Assembly (NCBI GenBank): GCA_027364995.1
Contig: DAHXOG010000023.1
Coordinates: 1-8,672, forward strand
Length of the DNA stretch: 8,672 bases
Reading direction: 5' to 3'
From: Candidatus Mancarchaeum sp.
GTDB taxonomy: Archaea; Micrarchaeota; Micrarchaeia; Micrarchaeales; Micrarchaeaceae
Shown: in pieces, positions 1-6,367 of the stretch
Layout: the number at the start of each line of letters is the position of its first letter
Position numbering within the stretch: position 1 is the stretch's first letter
Notes under the pieces: model-generated
Told to the model about the DNA's origin: nothing
The model's database searches: none
Seen by the model: only the letters and a program-made list of their open reading frames with translations
Program-made: the position numbers and the translations under genes

Positions 1-1224
1 CTGTTAAGCATAAATAATTCCAAAAAGCCTACGCTATCCATAAAATCCGCTCCTGAGGATTTCATAGTTAACGAAATAACGAAGTCGTTCAATACATTAT
101 TATTGGATGCGCAATACACTAGAAGCGAGCTAAGCTATCCTGAAGGCGCCGGCTTTACGGTATTCGGCCTCCAGAAAAAAGGCTGGAATACATTGCAGGC
201 CCTCGGGGCAATCGCCAATGCCGTTGGCAAAGGAAGGAAATCCGTAAGCTTTGCAGGCACAAAGGACCGCCAATCCATATCTACGCAACTATGCAGCATT
301 TCAGAATCCGATGCAGATAAGCTGCTATCCATAGCAATCAAGGACATAAAGATAAATTTCGCATGGAAGTCAAGCGTCGGGGTAAAGCTCGGGGATCTGG
401 AAGGCAACAGTTTTGATATAACCGCTAGAGGGAATAACTCGGGCAACGCCGAAAGCTTTTCAAAAACGGAAGCGGAGCTTAACGGCATTTTTCCAAACTA
501 TTACGGGAAGCAGAGATTCGGTTCAAGGAACACTAATACGAGCATAGGGCTGTCAATGCTCAAGGGAGATTTCCAAGAGGCAGTGATGGGATTCCTTACA
601 GATACTTCTAACGAGCGCAGCGCAGAGGCATCAGAAGCAAGGCAGAGGCTATCTTCGGAAATGGACTTCAAGAGAGCATTAAGCTATTTCCCAATGCACC
701 TAAAGTACGAGCGCGCAGTTCTGGATTACCTTTCTAAGTATGGCCCTAACTACAAGGCTGCAATTTCAAGGCTGCCGAGGCAGCTGCTCATGATGTTCGT
801 ACATTCAGTTGAATCGGAGATATTCAATAAAGAGGTGGAAGAGCTAGTAAAGGCAGGAGATACCCAAACAAATCGCAACATGCTTACGTGCCTTCCAGAC
901 CAATATGGCTTTCCTGATTACTCATCAATAAGAAGGATTGAAAATGAGCGAAAAGGCTTCATGGCGCTAAACATAATCGGCTATGATACAAAAGAAATAT
1001 CAGAATACGAAAAGGAGCTCCTAGAAGAATATGGCATAAGCAAAGACTCGTTCAGGATCAAGCATATTCCGGAATTAAGGGCTAAGGGCTCCTTCAGGGT
1101 GGCGTTCGCGCCATATAAAGCGTTTTCAATAGAAAACGGTGAAGGCTATGCAAGATTCAAATTCTCTCTTCCCTCTGGTTCTTACGCAACGGTCCTCCTC
1201 TCTGAATTCATAGATGCGGAATGA
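1..1224 (+). CDS. truD: tRNA pseudouridine synthase TruD, 5' end outside window
   Basis: TruD isomerises uridine 13 of tRNA to pseudouridine. The frame is open from base 1. Codons 18-23 read PEDFIV, the usual TruD N-terminal motif, so the true start lies a little to the left; the TTG at 103 is too far inside. The catalytic Asp is in GTKDR (GAC at 265-267, window codon 89). The second family motif, NYYGKQRFG, follows at about 493-519, then the TRUD insertion domain. The protein ends with SYATVLLSEF, as TruD proteins usually do. At least 407 residues are present, which fits archaeal TruD lengths, so only a short N-terminal piece is missing. The stop is TGA at 1222-1224. A tRNA-Ser gene lies 40 nt downstream on the opposite strand. 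Family assignment is very secure. Modification at sites other than U13 cannot be judged from sequence. Confidence 0.95.
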   Translation: MLSINNSKKPTLSIKSAPEDFIVNEITKSFNTLLLDAQYTRSELSYPEGAGFTVFGLQKKGWNTLQALGAIANAVGKGRKSVSFAGTKDRQSISTQLCSISESDADKLLSIAIKDIKINFAWKSSVGVKLGDLEGNSFDITARGNNSGNAESFSKTEAELNGIFPNYYGKQRFGSRNTNTSIGLSMLKGDFQEAVMGFLTDTSNERSAEASEARQRLSSEMDFKRALSYFPMHLKYERAVLDYLSKYGPNYKAAISRLPRQLLMMFVHSVESEIFNKEVEELVKAGDTQTNRNMLTCLPDQYGFPDYSSIRRIENERKGFMALNIIGYDTKEISEYEKELLEEYGISKDSFRIKHIPELRAKGSFRVAFAPYKAFSIENGEGYARFKFSLPSGSYATVLLSEFIDAE

Positions 1225-1264
1225 TAAGCAGTACCATAAGCAGATGCATACAACAGCTACACTG

Positions 1265-1362
1265 CGCCGGGATTGGGATTTGAACCCAAACTTCCCGAAG
1301 GAAACCAGATCTCGAGTTTCGCCGCATAGCACTGGCGCGTTACCGGTTTCCGCCATCCCGGC
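1265..1362 (-). tRNA. tRNA-Ser (anticodon CGA), intron-containing
   Basis: Read on the minus strand, the 7-bp acceptor stem is GCCGGGA/TCCCGGC (1356-1362 with 1266-1272). The D arm is closed by GCG/CGC. There is a long variable arm (TTCC-TTCG-GGAA) and a T arm with stem TTGGG/CCCAA and loop TTCAAAT. The discriminator base is G (1265), and no CCA follows. The long variable arm, G73 and the loop CTCGAGA (anticodon CGA) together give serine, reading UCG codons. An unbroken cloverleaf is not possible. Removing 14 nt at 1318-1331 restores a perfect 5-bp anticodon stem, CCAGA/TCTGG, and gives an 84-nt mature tRNA. Without an intron no anticodon stem with U33 forms. A leucine tRNA is less likely, because position 73 is G and the loop reads CGA. 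Confidence 0.93.
1318..1331 (-). other. tRNA-Ser intron at non-canonical position 30/31
   Basis: The intron reads TGCTATGCGGCGAA on the minus strand and interrupts the 5' side of the anticodon stem rather than the usual 37/38 site. The precursor can form a bulge-helix-bulge. CGCC (1334-1337) pairs with GGCG (1320-1323) as a 4-bp central helix. The 3-nt bulges are AGT (1331-1333) and AAA (1317-1319). The inferred cut in each falls between the second and third base, as archaeal splicing endonuclease requires. The hairpin beyond bulge 1 is only 2 bp with a TAT loop, and the outer helix competes with the D stem, so this is a relaxed motif. Confidence 0.75.
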
Positions 1363-1554
1363 ATAAGAAAACAATAAACCAAAATATCTGCAAGAAATAT
1401 TATACTTTTGTGCGTAAGTTCTTTATTCATAGCTGCCAAGATATAATAGGCAATGGTTAAAATACATTAAGCATTGATTATAACTTGCATCAATTCTGCG
1501 AAAGTAATTAAAGCTTTGTTTAAAAATCCCTTTATAAGGCGATTGACAAGCCAA

Positions 1555-3111
1555 ATGATATTAATGAAGAATAAGTTCTTTGGTGACAAGTTCACCTTGC
1601 GCATAATAACAGTTATAATATTCATACTGCTAGCTCTAGCAGGGTTGGGCTTCTCGTTATACCTTTTCATAATCGCCAAAAACATGTACATGTATATAGT
1701 TGCTACAGCTTTTGCAATATTATCCGTAGTTTCCGGTTTTTTCAACATATCAGCTTCGATACTATATTACAAGTCCTATTTCTACGGCACATATCTGGAT
1801 CGTATAAAGAAGACCCTCAAGCCTATGCTCAGCTATCCCACTGTTGGGGTAGTTGTGCCAGTATATAATGAAAATCCCAAAACCGTTAATGACACAATTA
1901 CAAACCTGAAAAGGCTGGAGTATCCCAAGAACAAGGTACATTATTATTTATTGGACGATTCGACTAATGAATCCATAAGGAAAGAAATGGTAGAGATAGC
2001 AAGGAAAAACAGTTTCAAATATATACACAGGGTTGACAGGAAGGGCTACAAGGCCGGTGCGCTGAATAACCTTGCCAAGATTATGAAGGAGGAATTCATA
2101 GCCATATTCGATTACGATGAGCGGCTATCAAATCCAAAGTTCCTGAAAGATTTGCTGCCATATTTCCAGGATCCTAAACTATCTTACATACAGACGGAAA
2201 AGACCCATAGGAAGGCAAATCTTTTTGCCGATTCCATAAACATCTTTGATGGTTTCTTCTTCAAGTTCATAGAGCCAGCAAGGGCGCTAAACAATACTGC
2301 CATATTCGCAGGCTCATGTGGAATAATAAGGCTGTCGTCCCTCCGTGACATAGGCTATTTCCCTGAATATGTCATAGAAGACACATTCTTTAGCTTCAAA
2401 TCTGACCTATGCAATTACAAGAGCATGTATATACCAAAGGTATACGCATATGGCAAGCCTATAACCAAATTTACCGAATTGATGAAGCAACAATGGAGGT
2501 ACAATTATGGCGATACCCAATTCCTGAAATACTTCTTTAAAAACCGGAAAAGCGCAAAAGGGTCACCTATATCAAGCATGGATTACATAACGCACGGATT
2601 CGGCCTGAACTACATATCCGTAATACTTATAATGTTTACATTAGTCTCCATATTCATAGTATTCTCTGCTGTGCCTTTTGTAAACCTGAATTTAAGCCAG
2701 GTACTTAATCCAAGGTATGTTGGCATAGATTTGGAGATATTCGGATCTATAGCATTGGTACTGTCATTCCTTGCCCCTGTAATAATGACAAAGATCTACT
2801 TCAATTCGATCAAGAAAGGCTTCATGGTATTTGCGCTAAACTTCGCCCTTGCATTCTCAAGGACCAAGGCTGCAATAGCAGCTATAATGCTAAAGAATCC
2901 CGGGATGAAATGGAACAGGAACAACGATACGGATAAAAGCAAGTTTGTATTTTCAATTATGAATACAAAAACAGAGCTGGCATTTGCCACATTCATATTC
3001 ATACTTAGCTTCTTTGCTGCGAAAACTAACCACATATCTGGGGGAGTTTGGCTCATGGTGTATGGATTCATGTACTTGTTCACTACACTGTTCATGTACA
3101 AATACGGGTAA
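1555..3111 (+). CDS. membrane GT2 glycosyltransferase, cellulose/hyaluronan-synthase-like
   Basis: This is a membrane-embedded family 2 glycosyltransferase, likely making or extending a surface polysaccharide from a nucleotide sugar on the cytoplasmic face. With the ATG at 1555 it has 518 residues. There are two N-terminal membrane segments (about 16-42 and 45-70), then the catalytic domain (about 97-318), then about five membrane segments (351-375, 393-414, 422-444, 472-489, 495-514). Visible active-site motifs are VPVYNENP, the first Asp pair in LLDDST (134-135), DYD (186-188), the catalytic-base motif IED (275-276) and QQWRY (312-316). The last is a variant of the QxxRW acceptor motif of processive synthases. 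The frame extends in the same phase to a TTG at 1474. A TATA-like ATATAATA at 1441-1448 suits that start, so the N-terminus is uncertain. The sugar and product cannot be told. DUF424 follows immediately. Confidence 0.88.
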   Translation: MILMKNKFFGDKFTLRIITVIIFILLALAGLGFSLYLFIIAKNMYMYIVATAFAILSVVSGFFNISASILYYKSYFYGTYLDRIKKTLKPMLSYPTVGVVVPVYNENPKTVNDTITNLKRLEYPKNKVHYYLLDDSTNESIRKEMVEIARKNSFKYIHRVDRKGYKAGALNNLAKIMKEEFIAIFDYDERLSNPKFLKDLLPYFQDPKLSYIQTEKTHRKANLFADSINIFDGFFFKFIEPARALNNTAIFAGSCGIIRLSSLRDIGYFPEYVIEDTFFSFKSDLCNYKSMYIPKVYAYGKPITKFTELMKQQWRYNYGDTQFLKYFFKNRKSAKGSPISSMDYITHGFGLNYISVILIMFTLVSIFIVFSAVPFVNLNLSQVLNPRYVGIDLEIFGSIALVLSFLAPVIMTKIYFNSIKKGFMVFALNFALAFSRTKAAIAAIMLKNPGMKWNRNNDTDKSKFVFSIMNTKTELAFATFIFILSFFAAKTNHISGGVWLMVYGFMYLFTTLFMYKYG

Positions 3112-3115
3112 TTCC

Positions 3116-3427
3116 ATAATATACGTAAAAATACACGAGACTGACGAGGGCGATATAATAGCCATGTGCGACGAATCGCTAATAGGCAAGGTGCTTGAGG
3201 AAAACGACATGGTCCTAGACCTCAAAGACTATTCCGATTTTTATGTGGGTGACTTATCAGATCCAGAGGAGTTATTCATACCTCGGGATACGAAATTCAA
3301 TTCAGCCAATATCGTTGGGGAGGAATCCATAAAATCCGCAATAAAAAATAAGCTGATAAATGAAGAAAACATAAAAAGCATAATGGGCGTACCATACGCG
3401 CATACGTACTGGATGAATCCAGTATGA
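3116..3427 (+). CDS. DUF424 family protein, apparent AUA start
   Basis: This is a conserved archaeal protein of unknown function (DUF424). The 103 residues begin IYVKIHETD after the start codon, followed by CDESLIGKVLEE, VLDLKDY, SANIVGEESI and GVPYAH. This pattern and length are typical of the whole family domain. No ATG, GTG or TTG lies at the family N-terminus. The nearest in-frame ATG (3062) would add an 18-residue, Cys-rich leader made of out-of-frame glycosyltransferase sequence. ATA at 3116 sits three bases after GGTAAT (3107-3112), the same spacing used by other genes here, so AUA initiation is my preferred reading. The ribosome site overlaps the glycosyltransferase stop codon (TAA 3109-3111), suggesting coupled translation. 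The gene is convergent with NAC, with 5 nt between the two stops. Family call is strong; the start is inferred. Confidence 0.85.
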   Translation: MIYVKIHETDEGDIIAMCDESLIGKVLEENDMVLDLKDYSDFYVGDLSDPEELFIPRDTKFNSANIVGEESIKSAIKNKLINEENIKSIMGVPYAHTYWMNPV

Positions 3428-3432
3428 AGGCT

Positions 3433-3777
3433 TTAGCTTCCGCCCTTAAGCTCAAGTATTGCCTTGGCTATGTCTCCTCCTGACTTTTCAAGAGCTTTTC
3501 TGGCCTCCTCATCGCTTGCGCCAGAACTTTCCATAACCATCTTTATATCGTCATCGCTTATCTCGAGTTCGATGTGTTTTTCGTTTTCCGTAATAACCCC
3601 TGATATCTGGAAGCTTTTCGTCCCTTGTGCCTCTATCATGGTTATCTGTGGATCTGTTATCACTATCTCCTTGTCAGCGCACGATATTACCACTTTCTCT
3701 GCGTCAACCTCGGATGACTTTATTCCCATCTTTGTCATCATGTTTTTTAGCGTACGAGGATCTATGTTCGGCATCAT
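3433..3777 (-). CDS. nac: archaeal nascent polypeptide-associated complex protein (alpha-NAC)
   Basis: Archaeal NAC forms a homodimer at the ribosome exit tunnel and contacts emerging chains. The 114 residues begin with the usual basic, Met-rich N-terminus (DPRTLKNMMTKMGI). The NAC beta-barrel core follows (about 18-64: VVISCADKEIVITDPQITMI and FQISG). A C-terminal UBA domain (about 74-112) includes SGASDEEARKALEKSGGDIA. Length is normal for the family. Two adjacent Met codons begin the frame; GTGAT at 3781-3785 lies three bases before the first (3775-3777), matching the register of its neighbours, so that one is chosen. The gene starts 10 nt after the stop of the upstream methyltransferase, which implies one transcript and a shared translation theme. 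Assignment is very secure. Confidence 0.95.
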   Translation of the reverse strand: MMPNIDPRTLKNMMTKMGIKSSEVDAEKVVISCADKEIVITDPQITMIEAQGTKSFQISGVITENEKHIELEISDDDIKMVMESSGASDEEARKALEKSGGDIAKAILELKGGS

Positions 3778-3787
3778 GCTATCACAG

Positions 3788-4924
3788 CTATATTTTCACC
3801 GCAAACAATGTTAATTCTTTCCTATTGTGCGGCAGTTTTTTTACTATAATATTCGTATACTCTTCCGATAACGCCTCCTTGGCTTTCATAATGCTCTTTT
3901 CTATGTTGTCATCAGTCATTTTTAGCGTTAACAACAGTAATCCATTCTCCACTAATGTCTCTGCACATACTACAGCCATTACTGCTGATTCCTGTGCAGA
4001 TATATTCACATCAATGCACGCGATGCTGAAAGGGCCTAGCTTCTTGAGCGACGATATCTTAACATCCTCGAATCTTTTCCTGAAATGCACAAGTCCGTAA
4101 TCCTTTATACATTCCGGAAGCTCCTCGATGTTATAAATGTCCATGCTCTGGTACTGATCATCTTTAAGCACAGCATCCTTATCCTTGATTATTGCGATTT
4201 TAGTTCCCTCGGGCATCGATGCATAATCTATGAGCCCATTATCAACAGCTACGACCTTCGCATTCCTGTTGAGCAGGAACCTGCTCCATCCTCCGGGCGA
4301 TGCACCTATATCCAATGCTATGGAGTTATCAGGCAGCCTTATATTGAACTGGTTGAAAGCCTCGTATATCTTAAATTCCGCCCTGTTTATCCTATTGCTG
4401 GTCAGCTCAGCGTCAATATTCCTGCTCCTGAATTTATCAAGGGAAGAGCTGTAGCTATCTGTAAACTTGAGCATGGATAGGTAGGAGCAGTCATTTCCTA
4501 ATACGAGATATACTATATGAGAAGGGCTTTCCATGCTCATGCGTATTCCCATCCCCTCAAGCCTTTTCCCCAGCTCTACCTCTATGCTTTTCGCATTCCT
4601 TGTATCTTTAGAGCCTATCTTAAGCACCTCCAGCCTTGCGGCTTCTCCATTCACCATTTTAGTCAGCAGTGTGTAAAGTTCCGAGGCGAAATTTTCATCT
4701 ATCTCTGGCTTAAGCCTAGCATATATGGGCAATATCCTCTCTATAAATACTGCATTTTTCGAAAAATCAGCCTCAAGCTCCTTCCACTCAACTTCCATGC
4801 TAGCCACTACCACGTCATCCGAAAGGTAGCTCTCTATCCTGTAAGATTTTGAGGATAGGTTTTCGAGTTCCTTTATAATCTGATCCAAAAACCTCTTGTC
4901 AAAGAAAACCAAATAATCATGCAT
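3788..4924 (-). CDS. THUMP/FtsJ-like SAM-dependent RNA 2'-O-methyltransferase (RlmM-like)
   Basis: This is a probable ribose methyltransferase of the FtsJ/RrmJ fold acting on rRNA or tRNA. The 378 residues carry an N-terminal region (about 1-165) with a likely THUMP-type RNA-binding segment (LEVLKIGSKDTRNAKSIEVE). The Rossmann methyltransferase domain follows. Motif I is LDIGASPGGWSRF (about 204-216), and an acidic residue in VAVDNG (Asp228) should bind the SAM ribose. The K-D-K-E tetrad of 2'-O-methyltransferases is readable as Lys185 (AEFKIYEA), Asp305 (ACIDVN), Lys335 (LTLKM) and Glu370 (KELTLF). The layout resembles bacterial RlmM, but the target base is unknown. The ATG at 4924 is preceded by GGTAAA plus three bases and by TTATTTAG (about 4956-4963) as a TATA box. 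A longer start at 4996 would add 24 unremarkable residues and run into the remnant upstream. It is co-directional with NAC. Confidence 0.85.
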   Translation of the reverse strand: MHDYLVFFDKRFLDQIIKELENLSSKSYRIESYLSDDVVVASMEVEWKELEADFSKNAVFIERILPIYARLKPEIDENFASELYTLLTKMVNGEAARLEVLKIGSKDTRNAKSIEVELGKRLEGMGIRMSMESPSHIVYLVLGNDCSYLSMLKFTDSYSSSLDKFRSRNIDAELTSNRINRAEFKIYEAFNQFNIRLPDNSIALDIGASPGGWSRFLLNRNAKVVAVDNGLIDYASMPEGTKIAIIKDKDAVLKDDQYQSMDIYNIEELPECIKDYGLVHFRKRFEDVKISSLKKLGPFSIACIDVNISAQESAVMAVVCAETLVENGLLLLTLKMTDDNIEKSIMKAKEALSEEYTNIIVKKLPHNRKELTLFAVKI

Positions 4925-4974
4925 AAATTTACCGTTAAAGAATTGCCAGCAAATACTAAATAATGGTTCGGCAT

Positions 4975-5213
4975 TTAGGGTTGCATATTGCGGCATACTT
5001 TCCGGCTGCCATTTAGACCAAGAGCGAGCTCCGGCGACGCCGAAGTCCTGACCCTTATATCATCAAGCGTCTGCTTCCTTAAAAGCCCGCCGTTCCTATC
5101 TCGTATAGATATTGTATGTTCTTGTTCCTCACAAGCGCGCCACTTCTCAACTTCGGTCCCACTACTTCATAGATTCTAGCTACGTCTTCGCCAGTGAAAA
5201 CTGTCCCGTGCAT
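4975..5213 (-). pseudogene. decayed NAMPT-like 3' fragment with a frameshift
   Basis: The minus strand at 5026-5097 encodes RNGGLLRKQTLDDIRV followed by RTSASPEL. This is close to GRLLRRQTLDEIRA and RASATPEL near the C-terminus of the NAMPT gene at 6885-8354. This frame ends at TAA 4975-4977 and has no start codon; upstream it meets TGA. In another frame an ATG at 5211-5213 opens a 44-codon ORF (MHGTVFTGEDVARIYEVVG...) ending at 5079. Adding one A in GAGATAGGAAC (near 5097-5098) joins the two, giving LYEI-RNGGLLRK, which aligns with EVF-RDGRLLRR of NAMPT. The upstream part reads like real protein and stays open back into the bofA-like gene, but I do not recognise it. A broken NAMPT paralogue or relic is the best reading. 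A sequencing error in a live gene is possible. There is no ribosome site before 5213. Confidence 0.55.
5026..5097 (-). repeat. 72-nt diverged copy of the NAMPT gene 3' region (copy A)
   Basis: By hand alignment without gaps, 60 of 72 bases match 6936-7007, in the same orientation. Most mismatches leave the amino acid the same or similar, so the copies diverged while both were coding. Confidence 0.85.
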
Positions 5214-5247
5214 CTTGCTATAAAACCCATGCAACCATGCTAAGTTA

Positions 5248-5565
5248 TTAACTTCCTCCAGTCCTCTTGCCTTGACGCTTGTTGTAAGACTTGTTTCCAG
5301 AGCTTACGCCGAGAAGGTTTAGTATTATCAGTATTGCAACTGCAAGTAGCCCGAATATTGCTACAAAGACCAATACCAGCAGGTCATACTTTATCCCAAG
5401 GCCGAAAATCGCATTTACAAGGAATATAACGATGAATCCCACTACGGTATTCAGCAGCAGCCCATAGAGCAGCCCACCAGCGAGAGGCAGCACCAATATC
5501 AGTATAAGTGCAATTAGCACTATAGCCAAGAGTAACCCTATCCCATATCCAGTATTTGCGCTCAT
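5248..5565 (-). CDS. BofA-like small integral membrane protein
   Basis: The 105 residues form three hydrophobic segments (about 8-33, 34-58 and 61-86) and a short basic, Gly/Ser-rich tail (SSGNKSYNKRQGKRTGGS). The core LLLNTVVGFIVIFLVN then GLGIKY, with paired Asn residues (39 and 51) and a later GLLAVAILIILNLLG, matches the BofA family (PF07441-type). In Bacillus, BofA anchors and inhibits the sigma-K processing protease. Archaeal members have no known role, and sporulation is not implied. The Gly-Pro-Gly common near the third segment is GLLA here. The start is supported by GTGAT three bases before ATG. The gene is co-directional with the remnant and methyltransferase downstream. The 149 nt upstream hold no gene I can support. 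Family call is moderate because such short membrane proteins look alike. Confidence 0.7.
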   Translation of the reverse strand: MSANTGYGIGLLLAIVLIALILILVLPLAGGLLYGLLLNTVVGFIVIFLVNAIFGLGIKYDLLVLVFVAIFGLLAVAILIILNLLGVSSGNKSYNKRQGKRTGGS

Positions 5566-5714
5566 TCGATCACATTTTCAATATAATTCCTTCTATTCCT
5601 AATCTGCCTAATCATTCTTCGAGCTATTGCCGGTTTGGATGCTTAAATGGTCGGAGTAATGTGCTCCCTCTAGCCTTTCCTAAACCAGTATGATGCCCGT
5701 TCCCATCTTCATGG

Positions 5715-6182
5715 TTACTTGCTGTCAGCCCTCATGTCCTGTCTGCGTTCGGACTTTACTCTATTTGCTCCGCTCTGGCTCTGCGTTCCCCTCGTCCTGA
5801 ACCTGCCCCTGCTTTTCGATTCGAACAATCCGATCGGATTTCCTTCAGGGTCTTCTCCTACAGCAGTGAATCCCTGACCCACTACCTCCTTCCTGCCTAC
5901 GGTTATGTGGCCTCCCTGTTTCTCTACCTCTGCCATCGATTCATTGAGGTCTGTCGTGCTGATGTAGTTGACAGGCGTCTGGTTCTGGCTGCCCTTCTTG
6001 TACAGTCCTCCGTTTACCCCCGGTATGTGCTTGGTTCCAGTGGCTATGTTCCAGTACTGCATGTTCTGTGCGGCTGCATTCTTGAATTTCCATCCAAATA
6101 CATTGGCGTAGAAGTTTCTCAACTTTTCCGGATCTTTTGCCGGAATTTCGAAATGAGTTATCTCATGTATTGTTTTTTTCAT
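5715..6182 (-). CDS. VOC-superfamily (glyoxalase/dioxygenase-fold) protein with basic tail
   Basis: A single VOC module (about residues 6-121) carries typical signatures: ITHFEIPAKDPEKLRNFY at the start, VFGWKF, GVNGGLY, VNYISTTDLNESMAEVEKQGG, and DPEGNPIGLFE at the end. His10 and Glu121 are the likely metal-ligand positions. The central ligand position is not obvious, so metal use and reaction are unknown. A dimer or partner would be needed to complete a normal paired-module site. Residues 122-155 form an unusual Arg/Lys/Gln/Ser-rich tail (RGRFRTRG...RVKSERRQDMR) that looks disordered and could bind nucleic acid. The ATG follows GGTAAT plus three A's. The gene is divergent from a winged-helix regulator across a repeat-rich promoter region, which suggests control by that regulator. 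The stop is at 5715-5717. Confidence 0.85.
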   Translation of the reverse strand: MKKTIHEITHFEIPAKDPEKLRNFYANVFGWKFKNAAAQNMQYWNIATGTKHIPGVNGGLYKKGSQNQTPVNYISTTDLNESMAEVEKQGGHITVGRKEVVGQGFTAVGEDPEGNPIGLFESKSRGRFRTRGTQSQSGANRVKSERRQDMRADSK

Positions 6183-6260
6183 TTTATTACCTATTACAAT
6201 GATTTATACATCCTTATATACTTCTTTACTTTAGTATATAATGCTTTGCTATTTTATATT

Positions 6261-6281
6261 ATACTTTAGTATCTAAAGTAT
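6261..6281. promoter_or_regulatory. 9-bp inverted repeat, probable operator
   Basis: ATACTTTAG and CTAAAGTAT are perfect inverted arms around TAT. It lies between the two divergent TATA-like elements. This is the size and symmetry expected for a dimeric winged-helix repressor. Confidence 0.65.
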
Positions 6282-6283
6282 TC

Positions 6284-6324
6284 GATACAAAGTATTATAT
6301 ACTAGATACAAGTATTATATACTA
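6284..6324. repeat. two tandem 20/21-bp repeats with internal palindromes
   Basis: The units begin GATACA and end TTATATACTA. They differ by one extra A in the first. The internal palindrome centres (6297 and 6317) are 20 bp apart, about two helical turns, so bound proteins would sit on the same DNA face. Confidence 0.75.
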
Positions 6325-6367
6325 CGACGTTTAATCAATAATCTTTAAAAGCGCACTGGCGATAAAT

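Larger units (their letters stand above)
6183..6367. promoter_or_regulatory. divergent promoter region with operator-like repeats
   Basis: This very AT-rich spacer lies between the VOC gene and the winged-helix gene. It holds a perfect 9-3-9 palindrome, ATACTTTAG-TAT-CTAAAGTAT (6261-6281). Two tandem near-identical units follow (6284-6304 and 6305-6324, one-base length difference), each with the smaller palindrome AGTAT-TAT-ATACT. The 11-mer ATTATATACTA occurs in both units on the plus strand and again on the minus strand at 6232-6242. These copies resemble TATA boxes suitably placed for each gene, so a bound protein would block both promoters. GGCGAT (6358-6363) is the ribosome site for the plus-strand gene. 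Confidence 0.75.

Noticed and set aside
103..1224. Starting truD at the TTG at 103.
   Set aside because: The conserved TruD N-terminal motif PEDFIV lies upstream in the same frame, so the gene extends to and beyond base 1.
2984..3427. A long DUF424 form starting inside the glycosyltransferase gene.
   Set aside because: The added Cys/Thr/Ser-rich leader is an out-of-frame shadow of glycosyltransferase codons, and DUF424 proteins begin at the IYVKIHE motif.
3426..3440. Short inverted repeat GAAG-N7-CTTC between the convergent DUF424 and nac stops as a shared terminator.
   Set aside because: The stem is only four pairs with no T-run on either side, so it is too weak to call.
3464..4852. Several plus-strand open frames opposite nac and the methyltransferase.
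   Set aside because: They lie antisense to two genes with clear family motifs, and their products are low-complexity with no recognisable domain or ribosome site.
3788..4996. The longer methyltransferase start at 4996.
   Set aside because: The extra 24 residues look non-coding and would overlap the NAMPT-like remnant. The ATG at 4924 has the shared ribosome-site register and an upstream TATA box.
5630..5694. A 55-nt fold on the plus strand: GGTTTGG pairing with CTAAACC (one G-U) and an inner GGAG-N7-CTCC hairpin, possibly a tRNA-like or guide RNA.
   Set aside because: It is too short for a tRNA, has no T-loop motif and no U33-type anticodon loop. No C/D boxes or ACA box sit in the right places, and the internal loops are large. 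Chance pairing is likely.
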